A program made the translations under genes and the position numbers. Shown piece after piece: positions 41,817 to 55,200 of a DNA stretch of 64,000 nucleotides. The stretch covers positions 5,137,501 to 5,201,500 of the forward strand of contig CP126194.1 of assembly GCA_030272155.1 (NCBI GenBank), in the 5' to 3' direction. The stretch comes from Tetradesmus obliquus. Its lineage: Eukaryota > Chlorophyta > Chlorophyceae > Sphaeropleales > Scenedesmaceae. Position 1 is the first letter of the stretch. Each line of letters opens with the position of its first letter. The notes under the pieces were generated by a model. That model did not search any database. It had not been told where the DNA came from and was given only the letters and a program-made list of their open reading frames with translations.

Positions 41817-42843
41817 GGGTTGTCAGGACCCCGCAGCGGCATGTTTAGCTTTAGGTCTGGAAGCTGGTTGTGATCTTACAGCAGTCTGGTAAGAGCCACC
41901 ATGGTTTGGTGGATGAAGGTCACCACGTGGCACGTTGCGATCATCTTGACAGGATTGCACCCACAATGCCAAGCAGATGAAGTATGATGTAGGTCACCAC
42001 GCTGCGATCATCGTGGCGCACACGATAGTCATTGGCCTCTTGCTCAGAGACAGGCAGTATCAGCATACTGAGATCATTGGCTGTTGCTGTGCTCATTTGC
42101 CTCCTGCCCAGTGCGTCAAGACACCGGTGTTTGGCAGCCGCCTGTGTTGTACTAGAGCACATATGTGGTGGTCGCCACATCCTGCAGCTGCACGTGCACG
42201 TGCCATCAGATGTGTTTCAAATTAAACTGACGATTCATATAAGATGAGTGGTGTGATGTGGTGCAGCCTGAAGTAACCTGGGTTGCAGCAATCTGCAGTT
42301 GCTGATGACATGGATGTGCAGCTGCATGCGCAGCAGCAGCACCATCTTCACGTGTTGCACAAGCTGCAGCTGTGTCAGTGAGGCTGCATCGCACCAGATC
42401 AGCACCGGCGCTGTGCTACCGGCAGGTGCTGTCGATAGTCGTGCACGTACTGCTTGGCAGAGTCGAGCAAGGCAGCACGTGCAGCCATGTGTCCCGACCT
42501 GTAGTAGCACTGCAGCACTAGCCTGCAGCGCGCCAATGTGCCCAGCTGCGCCTGGTCAGCGCCGAAACAGCAAAACAAATCGGAGCACTATGAACAAACG
42601 CGCGTTGGTTTATGAAGCCTGTGTGTCAGTTTGGATGCCGGAGAACATGGGTGACGTCAACAGACGCACGTGAGCCACTTGTTGTTTGCGATTAGCCGTG
42701 CATCACTATGGCTTCACTATATTGGAGTATGAGCTGTATTGGTAGCTGGTGTGTTTTCGGGATTGCTCAGTCGGAATGATCTGACCGGTCCCGTGCAAAC
42801 GTACGCAACTGCCACGCATAACATTGGTGGTCAGCTAGCCGCC
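41817..42843. other. Intergenic, UBC gene to AZG permease
   Basis: About 1 kb with no recognised gene; presumed UBC 3' UTR and permease promoter. Confidence 0.55.
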
Positions 42844-45800
42844 ATGGGCTGGGTGCATTCTATGAACGAAGCTGTTGCAAACAGTAAGGTGGGCTTGTGC
42901 TGCAGCAGCCTTCCTTGGCTGCCAACCAGGTGCAGCAGCCACAGCAGCAGCGGCTCCACTACCTGCCAGCAACCACCTGATGCTGCTCGATGCAGACAAC
43001 ACAAACGATGCACTTAGGTATTTTGGTGCAAATTTCATGGTGCTGCGCAGGCTGGGCGTTACTTTCACTTGCGTGAGAGGGGCAGCACTTTCAGCACAGA
43101 GATCAGGGCCGGCATTGTCTGCTTCCTCACTGTGAGTTAGCAGCAGCTGCGTGTGCAATACTACAGCGGCTTGTTTGCATCATGTATTCACAAATTATTT
43201 TGTGACAGACAGTACTGCCAGCACATGACGGCCCGCATCCGGTTTGCTGCCAGGCTGCAGGCCTGACAGGAAGCCTCTGACAATGGCGTGACAGCTGCAA
43301 CTGCACTACAGTCGCTGTGATTGTATGTCATCTGCACAGATCTGCAAACACTTTGGGTGTGTGCATGTGGTGCCCTGCTGTTGTGTGCAGATCTGCTACA
43401 TCCTGGCCGTGAACTCGGGCATCCTGGCAGACACAGGCGGCACATGCAGCGATGCAGACTGCACAGTGAGCAGCCCTGCACATGGAGCTAAGGCCCCTGG
43501 ATGTTGCAGCAGCGGCAGCAAACCTAGCAGCAGCATAGCAGCAGCCAGATCATGTGGCCATGCATCTTGTAAGAGAGCCAGCTGTTCTAGCCCTGCAGGA
43601 ACAGCAGCAGCATCAGGTCACCTTCATCACGTTTCTGGCTCTGTGCACTGGCTGCTGTGGTCCACAGCAGCCACAGCAGCCACACCATGCCCGCACCACA
43701 CCCATAAGCTCAGGGTTTTCAGCAGTGCCAGGCATTAGGTCTGGTCTGTGGCAGGCAACCTGGCCAATGCGTGCGTGCAGTATCAGCAATGTAGCTGCAC
43801 TGTCCGCACAGTGGGGTTATGCACTGCCAGGCACTGGCCAGTGTGATAACCACCACGTTGCTGCTGTGCACTGTGCTGTGCAGGGCCCCAGGGCTGGCCA
43901 ACCAGGCTGCAGGTTTGACGACCCAGGTGGGAAGCATGCAGTCAGAACACGCATAACGGAAACATTGACCAGCCACGACCATCACAACACATCCATGGCA
44001 CAGAGCTGCTGCCAGATGCAAGGCTGCCTTCACCTGCACATGCATCGGAAGCGCATTTGCAGATATTGAAGCAGGCAATGTAATGAGCAGCATGGTTGTT
44101 TGCTGGCCGCTGCCTGCTGCTGCTGCCTGCCTGCAGGCTTCAAGGCGTGCCAGGGTCAGGTGCGTCAGAGCCTCATCACCGCCACTGCAGCCTCCAGCCT
44201 GGTGGCGTGCTTCCTCATGGGAGCCCTGGCTAACCTGCCGCTGGCAGTGGCACCTGGCATGGGTGAGCGGCTGGCCTGTTTCCTTGGCCTTTTCTTACGT
44301 GGGACTGAAAACAAGAGCATATGCCCGCCAGCCTTGCCTGCTTGTAATGCGTAGAACTTGTAACTCTTGATTGGGTGGGTGGCATGGGTGATTGCACGGG
44401 TGGGTAGCTGCACAGCAGCCTGCAGCGTCGGCTAGCTACCCTGCGGTGCTGCGGTGTTGGAAGCATTACGCTGTTGTAACCTGCACATGCGAGAGCTTGT
44501 AATTAAACTTGATCAGCGTTCTGTGCTTCCCCTGCTGCTTTGCCTGCAGGCATCAACGCCTACTTCACGTACAGTGTGGTGGGCTTCATGAGCACAGGCA
44601 TGGTGAGCAGGCGGGCTTAAGGAGGGTGTGAGCGCACAGCAGACGGCAACTGCTCCGCACCTGGCTCCAGTGGTGGCACCAGTAGGAAAGGAGATTCCTT
44701 TGCCAGCTTCCTGTGGTCGGTGCAAGTGGCAGAACCACGGGGTTGACAAGCAGTTTGCCAGTGTACACAGCGGCAGATGCATGAGGCAACCGGCTGCACA
44801 GCGACCGCCAAACATCACCTTGTGCAGTGGCCCCACTGCTGCTTTTGTTGCTGCTGCTGCTGCTGCTGCTGCCGGTGCTGCTGCTGCTGGTGCTGCTGCT
44901 TGCAGATCACCTACCAGGAGGCACTTGCTGCTGTGTTTGTGGAGGGCTGGATCTTTATTCTCATCTCACTCACAGGTGCGTGGCGGACGGCTCAACGGCT
45001 TGCAGCTGCTGGGCACACTATGAGCATCTGCTGCTATGGCAGTATTGCCAGTGCGATAGTTGGCCGTCATAGATCGCTGTACATCGCTGTCACAGTAGCA
45101 CCACAACCTTGGCACGCCGTTGCATCATCCGTTCTTTTGGTTTTCTCTGCTCACCACGTACCCTGCAGGTGTCAGGGGCCGCATCGTGTCGCTGGTGCCG
45201 CGCAGCATCATGCTGGCCACTGCCGGGGGCATTGGGCTGTTCCTGGCCTTCATAGGTCTCCAGAGCAGCGAGGGCCTTGGGCTGGTGCAGTACAACAGCG
45301 CCACACTGGTCACACTGGGTGAGGCGGCAGCTGCTTTTTGTGGCTGCATATTGTCTGGCCTTGCTTTGCGGGCTGTGTAGCTGTACCTGAGCTGCTTTAG
45401 TCAGAGTCAGCGGGTTTACACATTCGTGCAGCATCTTCACGTACAGAGCAGCAGTTTGAGCAGCATCAAGATGATGTGTGCACAGACAGCTGGCCACTAA
45501 GACAGCCAATTTTTGCGCATGCAGGTGGCTGTCCGCTGCAGAACCGCGTGTACCAGTACACCATCCCCGACCCCAGCACTGCAGCGGTGTGCCCCACCAG
45601 TTCCCAGACCGGCCAGGTGGAGGCGCAGCTGGGGCCGCCCAGCTCAACATTCTCCTGCCAGGTGCGGCAGCAAACGCGCACGAGCTGCACAGCCACAGCA
45701 GTTGATCAAACGTCGTGATTTTGTTTTGACAATGGCAGCCAATGATGTGCTGCTGCACAGTACACCTGGCGTATGTGAGGCGCAGCACTGAAATGGTGGC

Positions 45801-47562
45801 ACTGCCTGGCAGATGCAGGGAAGCTGCTGGCGGGCCCAAATTGTTAATGTTTGCCGTGCCATCAGCGCTAGGGTTGCTACGTGCTGCTACTGCATGTGCT
45901 GGTGTCAGCCTCAACCCATTCATTGGCGCCCTGCAGGGCAAGCGGCTGCACAGCCCCACGCTGTGGCTGGGTGCTGCCGGGCTGGGCTTCATGGCAGTGC
46001 TCATGGCCAAGCGAGTGAAGGGGGCGCTGATGCTGGGCATTGTGGCCACCACTGCCATCAGCTGGATACCGGGGCATGCAGCGTCATACCTGGGGGCTGG
46101 CTCGCAGGTGCCAGGTGGGTAAGACTTTTTGAGCACAGAAGGCAGCCGGTAGTGTTGTTACCCAAGTGCATCGACATGGAAAACGTTGAAGCACTGCTAG
46201 AAGCAGCAAGCAAGACATTAGCACAAGCAAGGTGCGCGGTTATGCTTTTACCATGCTTAAAATCGTCCTAATTACAAGCATTGTCACCGCGGCAGGGATG
46301 TACAAGCATGTTTGCCATGTACCTGCTGCTGCTGCTGCAGGTGGTGAGCAGCGGCTGGAGGTGTTCAAGCATGTGGTGTCTCTGCCCAACGCCAGCAAGA
46401 CCAGCCTGGCCTGGTCCTTCTCAGCTTTCCACAGAGGGGAGCTCTGGGTGGCACTGGTCACATTCCTGTGAGTAATTGCTGCAAGCGCTGCATGTTTTCG
46501 GCTGAACTGCTGAGAGCAACGCTGCACAAGGCGCACATGCTGCCATCGTTTAAAGCGCTTGCGTGTCACACACCGCATTGCATAGGGGTGGGGGCAGTGT
46601 CAATTGGCGGGAGTGGTGGGGAGCAATAAAACAAAGGATTGCTGCCTGGCTGGTTGTCTATGCTCTGCAGGTATTTGGACTTCCTGGATGCCACAGGTGG
46701 GGAGTTGGTAGCTGTTTTTTTGGCTGTGATTGACCTCCTGCTACTCCTTTTGTCTGGCTCTTGCCGCAAGGCCTTGCAGCGGGGGTAGGTCAGGCAGCAT
46801 CGTGCCAACAGTAGTGCCAGGGAATGCAACTGGTGGCTGGTTTAGGCTTCCAGTACCAGTGCACTGCCTGAGCGGCAGCCACGCCTGAAGCGGCAGTCAC
46901 AGCCGGCTGGATGGTATGCATGCATGTGTCAGCTGCAACTGCCTACAGTGCCGATTGCAGCCTTGCCTTGTTGTTGCTTAGTGCTGCTGTGTGCCTGCCT
47001 GTGTGCTGTGTTGTGCAGGCACGCTATTCTCCATGGCGTCACTGCTCAACCACAGGATACCTGGTGCGTGTGTGCAGCTGCAGCAGCAAGCAACAGCACC
47101 GCCGCACTATGTATGCACACCATGGCACTTGTGTTACGATGACCATGTCATTTGTTAAACCTGTCATCATTCACCATGTTCAAATTATGGTTTTGCGCTG
47201 CAGGCTTCATCAACGAGCGCGACAACAGCTTCCCCCGGCAGCTGTTTGCCTTCTGCATTGACGGCATCGCCATCGTGATAGGGTCACTGCTGGGCTGCGC
47301 GCCACTCACCGTAGTGATTGAGAGCGCCAGCGGCATACGCGAGGGTGGACGCACGGGTGCGCTGCTGGACTAGTGCAAGTTTTCGCTGTGCTGCACAATG
47401 GACGCAACATGGTGACAGCTGCTGTGCCTGCCAACGCGGTGGGAGCGTGTTCCAGCAGTAGCTGTGCGGCGTACAGGAACATCGCAGCGGGCACTACTTT
47501 GACCACTGTTGTTTGTGTTGTTTGTGTTGTGTACACGGAAGTGCAGATTAACACCGGCAACA

Positions 47563-47593
<31 letters not shown>

Positions 47594-48862
47594 GCAGGCA
47601 TCACTGCGCTGGTTGTGTCGCTGTGCTTCTTCATTAGCCTCTTCCTCACGCCACTCATCGCCAGCGTGCCGCCATTCGCCACCGGCCCTGCGCTCATCCT
47701 GGTAGGCTGGAAGCCTTGCTGCAGCTTTTGCAAACAGCTATGCTTTGTGAAAGATCCTACAGAACGCGTGCTGCATGCTGGTGCCAGTCATGCCAGTCGC
47801 ATGAGGCTGAAGGCTAGGTGTACTGATTGCATGGCTTCAAGTTGAAGGCTGGTGCTGCCGTGTTGTTGTCTGCAGGTTGGTGCCATGATGATGGAAAATT
47901 TGGTGGACATTGACTGGGCAGGTGAGGCACAGCTGTAGCTGAATGGCAAGCAGCTGCGCCTGTACCCACCAGCTGCAGCAGCTGTTTTCACCTACACTCT
48001 GACCTGTCGGACTTGTGGTGACAGCTGCTCTTCTGGCTTGGATTTCCAAAAAGACACCATAGACAGGCAAAACAGCAAATGCACATGCAGAAGGGTCGCC
48101 TGTTGCTTACGCGTTGTGCTGTTACTGTCACCCATAACCCGCCCGTTGCGCCCTGTCTCTCACCTGCAGACGTGCAGCAGGCCATCCCCGCCTTCCTCAC
48201 CGTAGCGCTCATGCCGCTCACCTACTCCATCGCATATGGCGTCATCGGAGGCATCTGCAGCTACATCTTCCTGGCACTGTGCCTGCTGGTATTGGATTTG
48301 GGTTCAGTGCTGCTGCGGCGCAAGACGCTGAGGCAGGTGCTGGACCACCACACGCCTGGCGTGTTCAAAGGCAGGAATGACGAGCAGCAGGCGAAACCTT
48401 TTAGGAGTGCAAGCGCTGAGCTGCAGGTGCGCTGATGCGGCACTGATGTTGGGCCAGTGGACAGCCTGTGTTGTGTAGTGTGCATGGCATGTTTGCCTTC
48501 TTGTGCCGCTCCTGCGTCCTGCACTGTTCTGTACTGTGCTGCACAAGAACGCATACATATTTCGCGTTTGTAGTGGCTGCTGACTGGAACGTCACTTGCC
48601 TGCAGTGCCCTGGTGCTCCTGCCTGTACCCTTTGCTGCTGCCACTGCTGCTGCTGCTGCTGCTTCAGGAGCACGTCAACCCGGAGCATGCCGCGCACCAT
48701 ACAGCAGTGGAGGGCAAGGATCAGGCTGACCTGGTGGCAGACATACTGAAGCACCCTTCTGATGTCCACAGGAGCAGCAGCGGCCTCACTCCCAGGTCAC
48801 CTGGCAGGCTGCCCACAAGCTTCATGGCGGCTGAGCTGTCACACATGCACCGTCAAATCTAG
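42844..48862 (+). CDS. AzgA/AZG-family adenine-guanine-hypoxanthine permease
   Basis: Eighteen exons: 42844-42888, 43051-43131, 43391-43465, 43884-43926, 44137-44262, 44550-44602, 44906-44975, 45169-45318, 45525-45661, 45937-46114, 46341-46467, 46671-46696, 47019-47063, 47204-47356, 47598-47701, 47876-47921, 48170-48426, 48668-48862; phases agree, 636 aa. Purine/H+ symporter of the NCS2 fold, membrane-embedded throughout; closest to plant AZG1/2. Marks: [144 protein letters not shown] and [14 protein letters not shown]. The start lies in a GCCGCCATGG context. Exon 12 is 26 bp and exon 4 is 43 bp. The C-terminal ~90 residues are hydrophilic. A copy of the last exon segment lies after the stop. 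Confidence 0.95.
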
Positions 48863-50504
48863 GGTGTGTGGCTCATGAGCGATTACTATTGAGCACAGCT
48901 GGCAGGCTGCCGACAAGTTTCAAGGCGGCTGAGCTGATGTTAACCCACCATCGCACATAGTCTGTGCAGCTGCTGGTCAAAAAGTAGCTGCTGTGTAGCA
49001 TTGTACAGCATGTTGGAATACAGGGGGTGTTGTAGGGTCTATTGTGTAGAAGAGAAGCATGCGTCTGTGCAGGCTGCTGAGGTTGGTTTGATGGGGCAGA
49101 AGTGTGGGTCCCTCAGCATTGCATACAGCCAGGGGTGGGGGAGTGTCTGCAAGAGTGTGTGGGTCTCTGTATTGTGATATGACAGTCTTCTCTGTATTGT
49201 GCCCAATCTGTACACTACAGATTGTTGGTTGGGCTGGTGTCGTGAGAGGGTGAGTAGAGGCAGGGCATATAACATCATGATAATGATGCACCTGCAGTGC
49301 ACGGCACACAGTGTTGATTGTGATTGAAACCGGACTGATGACGATGATCATGGTAAAACAGAACTGTCAGCAGTAGATTAGGACCTGGGGCTGTTGCAGC
49401 TGGGTAGCTTCAAGACCTCAAGTTCCATGTGGGACACGTGTGCTTGCAGGAGATGATGTCTGGTGGAACACTGCAGCACTTGAGGCACCCACCACATGGT
49501 ATGCTGTCCCTGCTGCTGTTGGCGTATGGCAAACTGCAACTTGTGGCGCATTGATGATACGCACAACAGCTCGTAGCGCTGCAGCATGAGTGCGACAAAA
49601 GCGCCGTCGGGCTGAGGGCACAGTGACGCCATAAGTTGCACAAATGTAACTAGGTATTGCTGCCAACTTGCCAGCATCATGTACTTTGCTGACATATGTT
49701 TGCAGATACAGCATCTAGCACAGCTGTATACCAAGGGCAGGCGCGTGGGTCGCAGCCCAGCACAACCTCACGCATGCATATGCAGACGCTCGCATGCAAA
49801 GATCATGCTGAAGCTCACGACAGGGTTTCGCTGCACTTCACATACCCTGAGGACTACTTGCACTCAGCACTGTGTGCGGCTCAGCGCTGCGGCTTAAAAG
49901 GCAGGGGTGCAAGCACAATTTCTTGAACAAGCACACACTGCAACCTGGCCCAACGTGCATCAAGAAGCAGACACAGCAACCAAAACAAGCAAACAAGCAA
50001 GCAAGCAAGCATGCATGCATGCGCCATGCAGCTGTGCGCCATGCGTACGAAACTAGCAGACCATGCAGGCAAAGAACACGTGTATGCAACATGATGGTAG
50101 GTGACAGGTGCACAAGCAGTCTTGGGTGATGCTGGTACCACCTCATACCATGACCGTCTACACAACTGGTAAGCACACCCCTACGCAATGTACATTCTAC
50201 CATCGCCGATTGAACATGCGGCAAACAGCGTCGGATTTGTCAGAGAACTGTCGATGGTTGCCTGGTCCTTATGGCGCAGACTACTGTACATTCAAAATTT
50301 GCCACAACAACACCATCAAGGAGGGGCTTGACAAGTTGTGCTGTGCAGATGTTGCAGACTTGGCCATCCCCATCCACTGGCAGATACTATCATAGTGTAA
50401 GTAACACTCTGTGCGAGCCTGTAGACCAAGCAAAAATACGCACAGCGAAGACAAGCACAGCATCTTCTGGTCTGGCCATGTGCACAAGCCTTGTTAGCCT
50501 ACAA
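48863..50504. other. Intergenic, AZG to unrecognised minus-strand gene
   Basis: About 1.6 kb holding the 3' flanks of convergent genes. Contains a short (AAGC)n/(ATGC)n run at about 49983-50022. No gene recognised. Confidence 0.55.
48897..48937 (+). repeat. Copy of AZG last-exon segment in 3' UTR
   Basis: Diverged copy of about 48799-48839 (ctggcaggctgcc...ggcggctgagctg), 98 bp downstream, after the stop codon. Confidence 0.9.
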
Positions 50505-51548
50505 CTAAGCAAGCTCTGCAGCATCCATGAGAGCGCCAACCACAGACACAGCTGCTGCAGCAGCAGCCAGCCCCTGCCCAGCCTGCAGCCCAGCCAGCAT
50601 GTCCGCCACATCATCCCACTCCCCTAGCGGCACACCTCCTGCAAGCGCATGAGCCTCCTGCTGCACCACTGGCAGTGCATCTGCCAGGATGGCCACGTGC
50701 AGGTGAGCCCTGGGCACGTGGTGCTGTGCAGCAAGCGCTGGCATCTCCAGCAGCAGCTCCTTGAGCCTGGGCAGCACTGCAGCAGCTGGCAGCAGCTCCA
50801 CCTGGGCATACAGCTCGCCTTGGAGGATGTCTGGGTTTACTGGGGGGTCGTGCGCCGTCTGCACACAGCCAAAAGAGAGGCGCATTTGGCAGAAGGCCTG
50901 TGTGAGGAGAACCGAGCAGTGCCGGCGAACATCGCGCACGAATCCATGCTTGCATCGTGTTGTTGGCACTGCTGGCAGCAGCCTGATAATTTTGTGCAGC
51001 ACTGATGCCTGCCCTCCGCCCCTGATCAGTTGGACTGCAGTGAACCGCTGGTGGACACTTCGTGCATTGATTACGCTCAGCGGCACTGCTGGCAGCCGTT
51101 GACGCACATGCAGCGGAGAGCGAGCTGAGCAGCATGTTTGGACGGCTGTGCAGCTGGAACTCACTGGGATCAGGCAGACATTGTCAAACACGTGGACTTG
51201 TCCCTGGTCTGGCTGGGCACTGCGGCACAGCCACCACTCGCCAGACACGGCAGCCAGGGACTGGCCAAAGTCCATGCTGAGTGCAGTGCTGGCCACAGGG
51301 CGGTTGGGGTGGTTGCCCGACCAGTGGCAGCAGGGCTGCGCATTGTTGTGCAGCTGTGCTCGCACCCAGCTGCTGCCATGCAGTTCAGCTGGGGCATGCA
51401 GATCATACAGGAAGTTCTGTGAGCCTCGCAGCACAGGCTCTTGTTCGTCCTGCAGGAGCACGTTGTTGCCGGGCAGCAGGGCGTAGTTACCCAGCAGCAC
51501 AGGGCTGGACTGCCTGGTGTGACAGAAGCTGATGTTTGCCATGGCCAT
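50505..51548 (-). CDS. Unrecognised two-exon protein-coding gene
   Basis: Proposed exons 51548-51165 and 50858-50505 (stop TAG), intron 51164-50859 with CCA|GTGAGT donor and TGTGTGCAG acceptor, phase 0, 245 aa. Support: strong C/G preference at third positions in both exons but not in the intron, consensus splice sites, and a long open frame. The intron length (306 nt) is a multiple of three and stop-free, so retention would add 102 residues without a frameshift. Exon 1 is polar and aromatic-rich with LLGNYALLPGNNVLLQDEQEP and GEWWLCRSAQPDQGQVHVFD; exon 2 is Leu/Ala-rich and probably helical, with LLPAAAVLPRLKELLLEMP. No signal peptide is evident and no family was recognised. There could be further 5' exons. 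Confidence 0.5.
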   Translation of the reverse strand: MAMANISFCHTRQSSPVLLGNYALLPGNNVLLQDEQEPVLRGSQNFLYDLHAPAELHGSSWVRAQLHNNAQPCCHWSGNHPNRPVASTALSMDFGQSLAAVSGEWWLCRSAQPDQGQVHVFDNVCLIPVSSSCTAVQTCCSARSPLHVRQRLPAVPLSVINARSVHQRFTAVQLIRGGGQASVLHKIIRLLPAVPTTRCKHGFVRDVRRHCSVLLTQAFCQMRLSFGCVQTAHDPPVNPDILQGELYAQVELLPAAAVLPRLKELLLEMPALAAQHHVPRAHLHVAILADALPVVQQEAHALAGGVPLGEWDDVADMLAGLQAGQGLAAAAAAVSVVGALMDAAELA

Positions 51549-52286
51549 GAGCGTGAGATTACCAGTAAGCACTGCAGCAGATGAAACGTTGCAAAGCGGT
51601 GATAGAGTGCAGTGCGATGTTTGCGAGCGCTTTTTGTGTCTAGATGCGTGGTGCCACCGCCCTTCCGTCCAACAAAGGTCGGTGGAAGTCGTGCAGGCGC
51701 TTTCAGTTGGCACCTTGGCCGTGCCGAGGACCTGCGCACACGAGGTTGTTTGTGGACGAGGTACTGCTGCATCACATGTCTGTCGCGCAGTACTGAGTTT
51801 TTCTGCCAGTTACCGTCTCATGGACGTAGTAAATTACTTAGGGCGCGCGCGCTGGTGCGTGTTGACGCGCGGCATGCCAGCATGGAATGCTGAGATATTT
51901 CAGGCCAGGGACATAACGAATCTGCAGCTACATGCTCTACAGAATTAAATGGAAGTCCAGCCTCCGCATGCAGGCACTCAGCGCTCCGTGGCCCAGCAAC
52001 GAGGTCTCCGCCACGTCACCAGCCCATGCATGCCCTGAACCGTGCTCATGAGGACAACAATAAGATTGAAGCTGCAAATGGAGCAGCTACATGGCCGATG
52101 CTGTCAACACGAGTGGACCAGCTTGAAGCTCAGCCCTATACACCGCTTGCCAAGGAGTTACAGGACCGCAACACAGCACATGCTGAACAGCCTGCCAGAA
52201 AGCGCCAATTCTTGAAGCCTGCAGCTGCTGCTGCAGCAACCCACATTCAAGAAAGTTCTGCACTCAGCACTGTGCACCAGCCCACC
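51549..52286. other. Intergenic, unrecognised gene to SART3 3' end
   Basis: Promoter side of the unrecognised gene and 3' UTR of SART3. A 91-codon plus-strand open frame at 52026-52298 overlaps the SART3 end and has no recognisable family. Confidence 0.5.
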
Positions 52287-55200
52287 TCACTTCTGTAACA
52301 TCTTCTTGAAGTCCTCATTCGTCTTCGGCCGCATGTCCTGTGCTGCCGCTGCTGCATCGCCGCCCTGCTGCTGCTGCTGCTGCTGCTGCCCGCCCTGCTT
52401 CGCCAGCAGCGCCCTAGGTACCAGCGAGGGAATCTTGTGCCCCGGGGCCTCTTCCCCCATCTGCAGATGATGCCGCATGTGTGGCAGATTCCCCGGTGCA
52501 TCGCGGTCACCGCGGCCGCCATGGAACCCTAAACCACCCCTGAACCCGCCGCCACCGCGACCGCCCCTAAAACCGCCGCCACCACGGCCTCCATCGTAAT
52601 GGTGATCCCCTTCTCCAAACCTGCCCCTGCCCCTGCCTCGGCTGCTGCTGTCATCGCCGCGGCCCCGGCCGCGGCCCCAGCTGCTGCTGCTGTCTCTGCC
52701 GCGGCCTCTGCCCCTGCCTCTGCCGCCTGCGCCTGGCGGCTGCGACTTAGCTATGAGCAGTGTGCGGCCGTTGACTACGTGGCCGTCCTTTTGGCTGGCT
52801 TTCTGCACCGCATCATCTGTGTCAAAGTCCACATAGGCAAAGCCCTGCGGGTAGAGAGAACAGCACGACAGCAGGCAGGGCAGCATGCAGAACTGGCATC
52901 AGGTGCAACAGTAATCACGATGACACGGCAGCAAGGGAAAGGTTCCAGCCTAACTGCACACAGGCAAAGCCCTGCCAGTGAGGCAGACAAACACAAGCGC
53001 AGGCAGGGCAGCATGCAAAACAGATATTAGCTTCACTTAAAGCAGCCATTTGAAAGTGCTAGTCTGTTCCAAAGCTCTGCAAAGGCATGCACATCAGCAG
53101 CATCACCCGGCAGCAGCACAGCTATACAGCAAGCACTGCTGCCGTACACACCCCTGCCCTTGCACTCACCCTGCTGGCGCCAGTGACTCCATCTGTACCC
53201 TACCCTTCGTCAGCAGCAGAGCAAGCACATCTGCCTCACGCGCCCGTGCACTCACCCTGCTAGCCCCAGTGACTCTGTCCCTGCCGATGCGCACACTCTT
53301 CACCCCGAGCTCTGAAAACAGCCGCCGCAGGTCCTCCTCCTGAACATCAAACCCTAGGCCCTTCACAAACACTGTGTGCTCATCCGTGTAGTGTGGCCGC
53401 TCCGCTGCTGCTGCTGCCGCTGCTGCTGCTTGCAGACCAGGGTCTGTCATGTCTGCATCTTCTGGCTGCCTAGCTTTGCTGCGCTTGTTGGGGGCGGTGC
53501 TGCCGTCATCTTCATCAGCTGCTTCTGCAGCTGCGTCTGCTGCTGCGCCGTCGCCCGCTTCCCGCTTTGTGCCTGGCTTGCCTGCATGAGCAGACAGACA
53601 GCAGTTACAGGCACAGCAGCAATCATTCATCGGCCAACACATTGTGTTAACAGTAAGCCAGCATGCAGGGCGTGGTACAGCTGCTGTACGACGCTGCGGT
53701 GCACAAAACAAATTGACCAGACAACCGGTATAACACACATGCTAGTGCTGCTGCTGCTGCTGCTCTGACTGCTGCTGCTGCTTTTAATGTTGATGACGCT
53801 CACGTTCTTTGAAGTTGGGGTCGTTTGCGCGCCGCATGGCCTTGATCTCATCACGGCTCAGCTTCTTGGCGTTGGCGGCAGCAGCCTGCAGGAGTTGTGT
53901 GTGCGGCAGAGGTGCAGAGTTCAGCAGCGCCATACGTCAGCAAGTGCTGGCTGCGCTCACCAAACACACGCGAGCCTACTTGACGTGAACAGCAAGTATT
54001 AATGACGTTTGCCGGCGCAGCGGATACGTCTCGCATGAACGCTCGCAGCGAGCAGCTTTCGCTATATGCTTGGCAAGCATACGTGTACAACGGCAGCAGA
54101 GTACACCGGCACACGTCGCGGCATGCTCACCCGTGCTGTTGCTGCTGCCGGCTGGTTGGCTGCCGCTGCTGCTGCTGCGCGCGCCTCCTCAATCAGCGGG
54201 TCCACCTTGAGGCTGGCCTGCCATAGCTCCTCAGCGCTGCAGGCGGCACAAGAAAAGCAGAAAAGCAGGCGCAGCAGCAACAATGCAAGCGACAGCAGGC
54301 ACGAATGTCAGCCGGCACGCCATTAGACGAGAGAGCTGCTGATGGACACAAGCCCATCACCAGCCTGTGAGCCACGCAGCGCGCCAGCATGTGCGTGTGT
54401 ATGCACAGCCAAACTGCACCCTGCACTGCTACCTCCGCATGTATGCAGGGAAGCAGCTGATGGAGGCAGGCCCATCACCACTGTGTGCGCCCCACAGCAG
54501 CAGCGCACATGCCGAACCGGGTGCATGCACACCCACCCCGCACCTGTCAACTGCACACCTGTGAAGGGGCGCAGCGCGTGATGCGGGGCAGCCGCCTGTT
54601 TTTGTTCTGTTTTCCTTTCCTTTCCACCCCTGCCTGCCCAACTCCCTCACCTGCCCTCCTCGCGCTCAAACTTGAGCCACTCGTAGGCCAGCGTGACCTG
54701 CCCGCCCTCCTCAAACTTGCGGCTGTAGGCGCGCTTGAAGATGGACCGCGCCGGGCCCAGCTGGCGCAGCGCGCGCTCCTGCGCCACCCACGCCAGCCAC
54801 GTCTCACAGTACCTGTGTGCAATGAGTGGATGCGAAAGACTTGTAAGTTGAGTAGGGTGTGTAAAGCATGGCTTTTGACGACCCACCCAGGCCAGCCACG
54901 CCTCACAGTACCTGCATGCAATGAGTGGATGCGAAAGACTTGTAAGTTGAGTAGGGTGTGTAAAGCATGGCTTTTGACGACCCACCCAGGCCAGCCACGC
55001 CTCACAGTACCTGCATGCAATGAGTGGATGCGAAAGACTTGTAAGTTGAGTAGGGTGTGTATAGCATAGCATTTGATGACCCACCCAGGCCAGCCACGCC
55101 TCACAGTACCTGAGTGCAATGAGTGGATGCGAAAGACTTGTAAGTTGAGTAAGGTGTGTATAGCATAGCATTTGATGACCCACCCAGGCCAGCCACGCCT

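Noticed and set aside
42299-42673. Small plus-strand open frame upstream of AZG
   Set aside because: No conserved features, poor codon bias and no supported splice structure.
45090-46136. 348-codon minus-strand open frame
   Set aside because: Antisense shadow of AZG permease exons.
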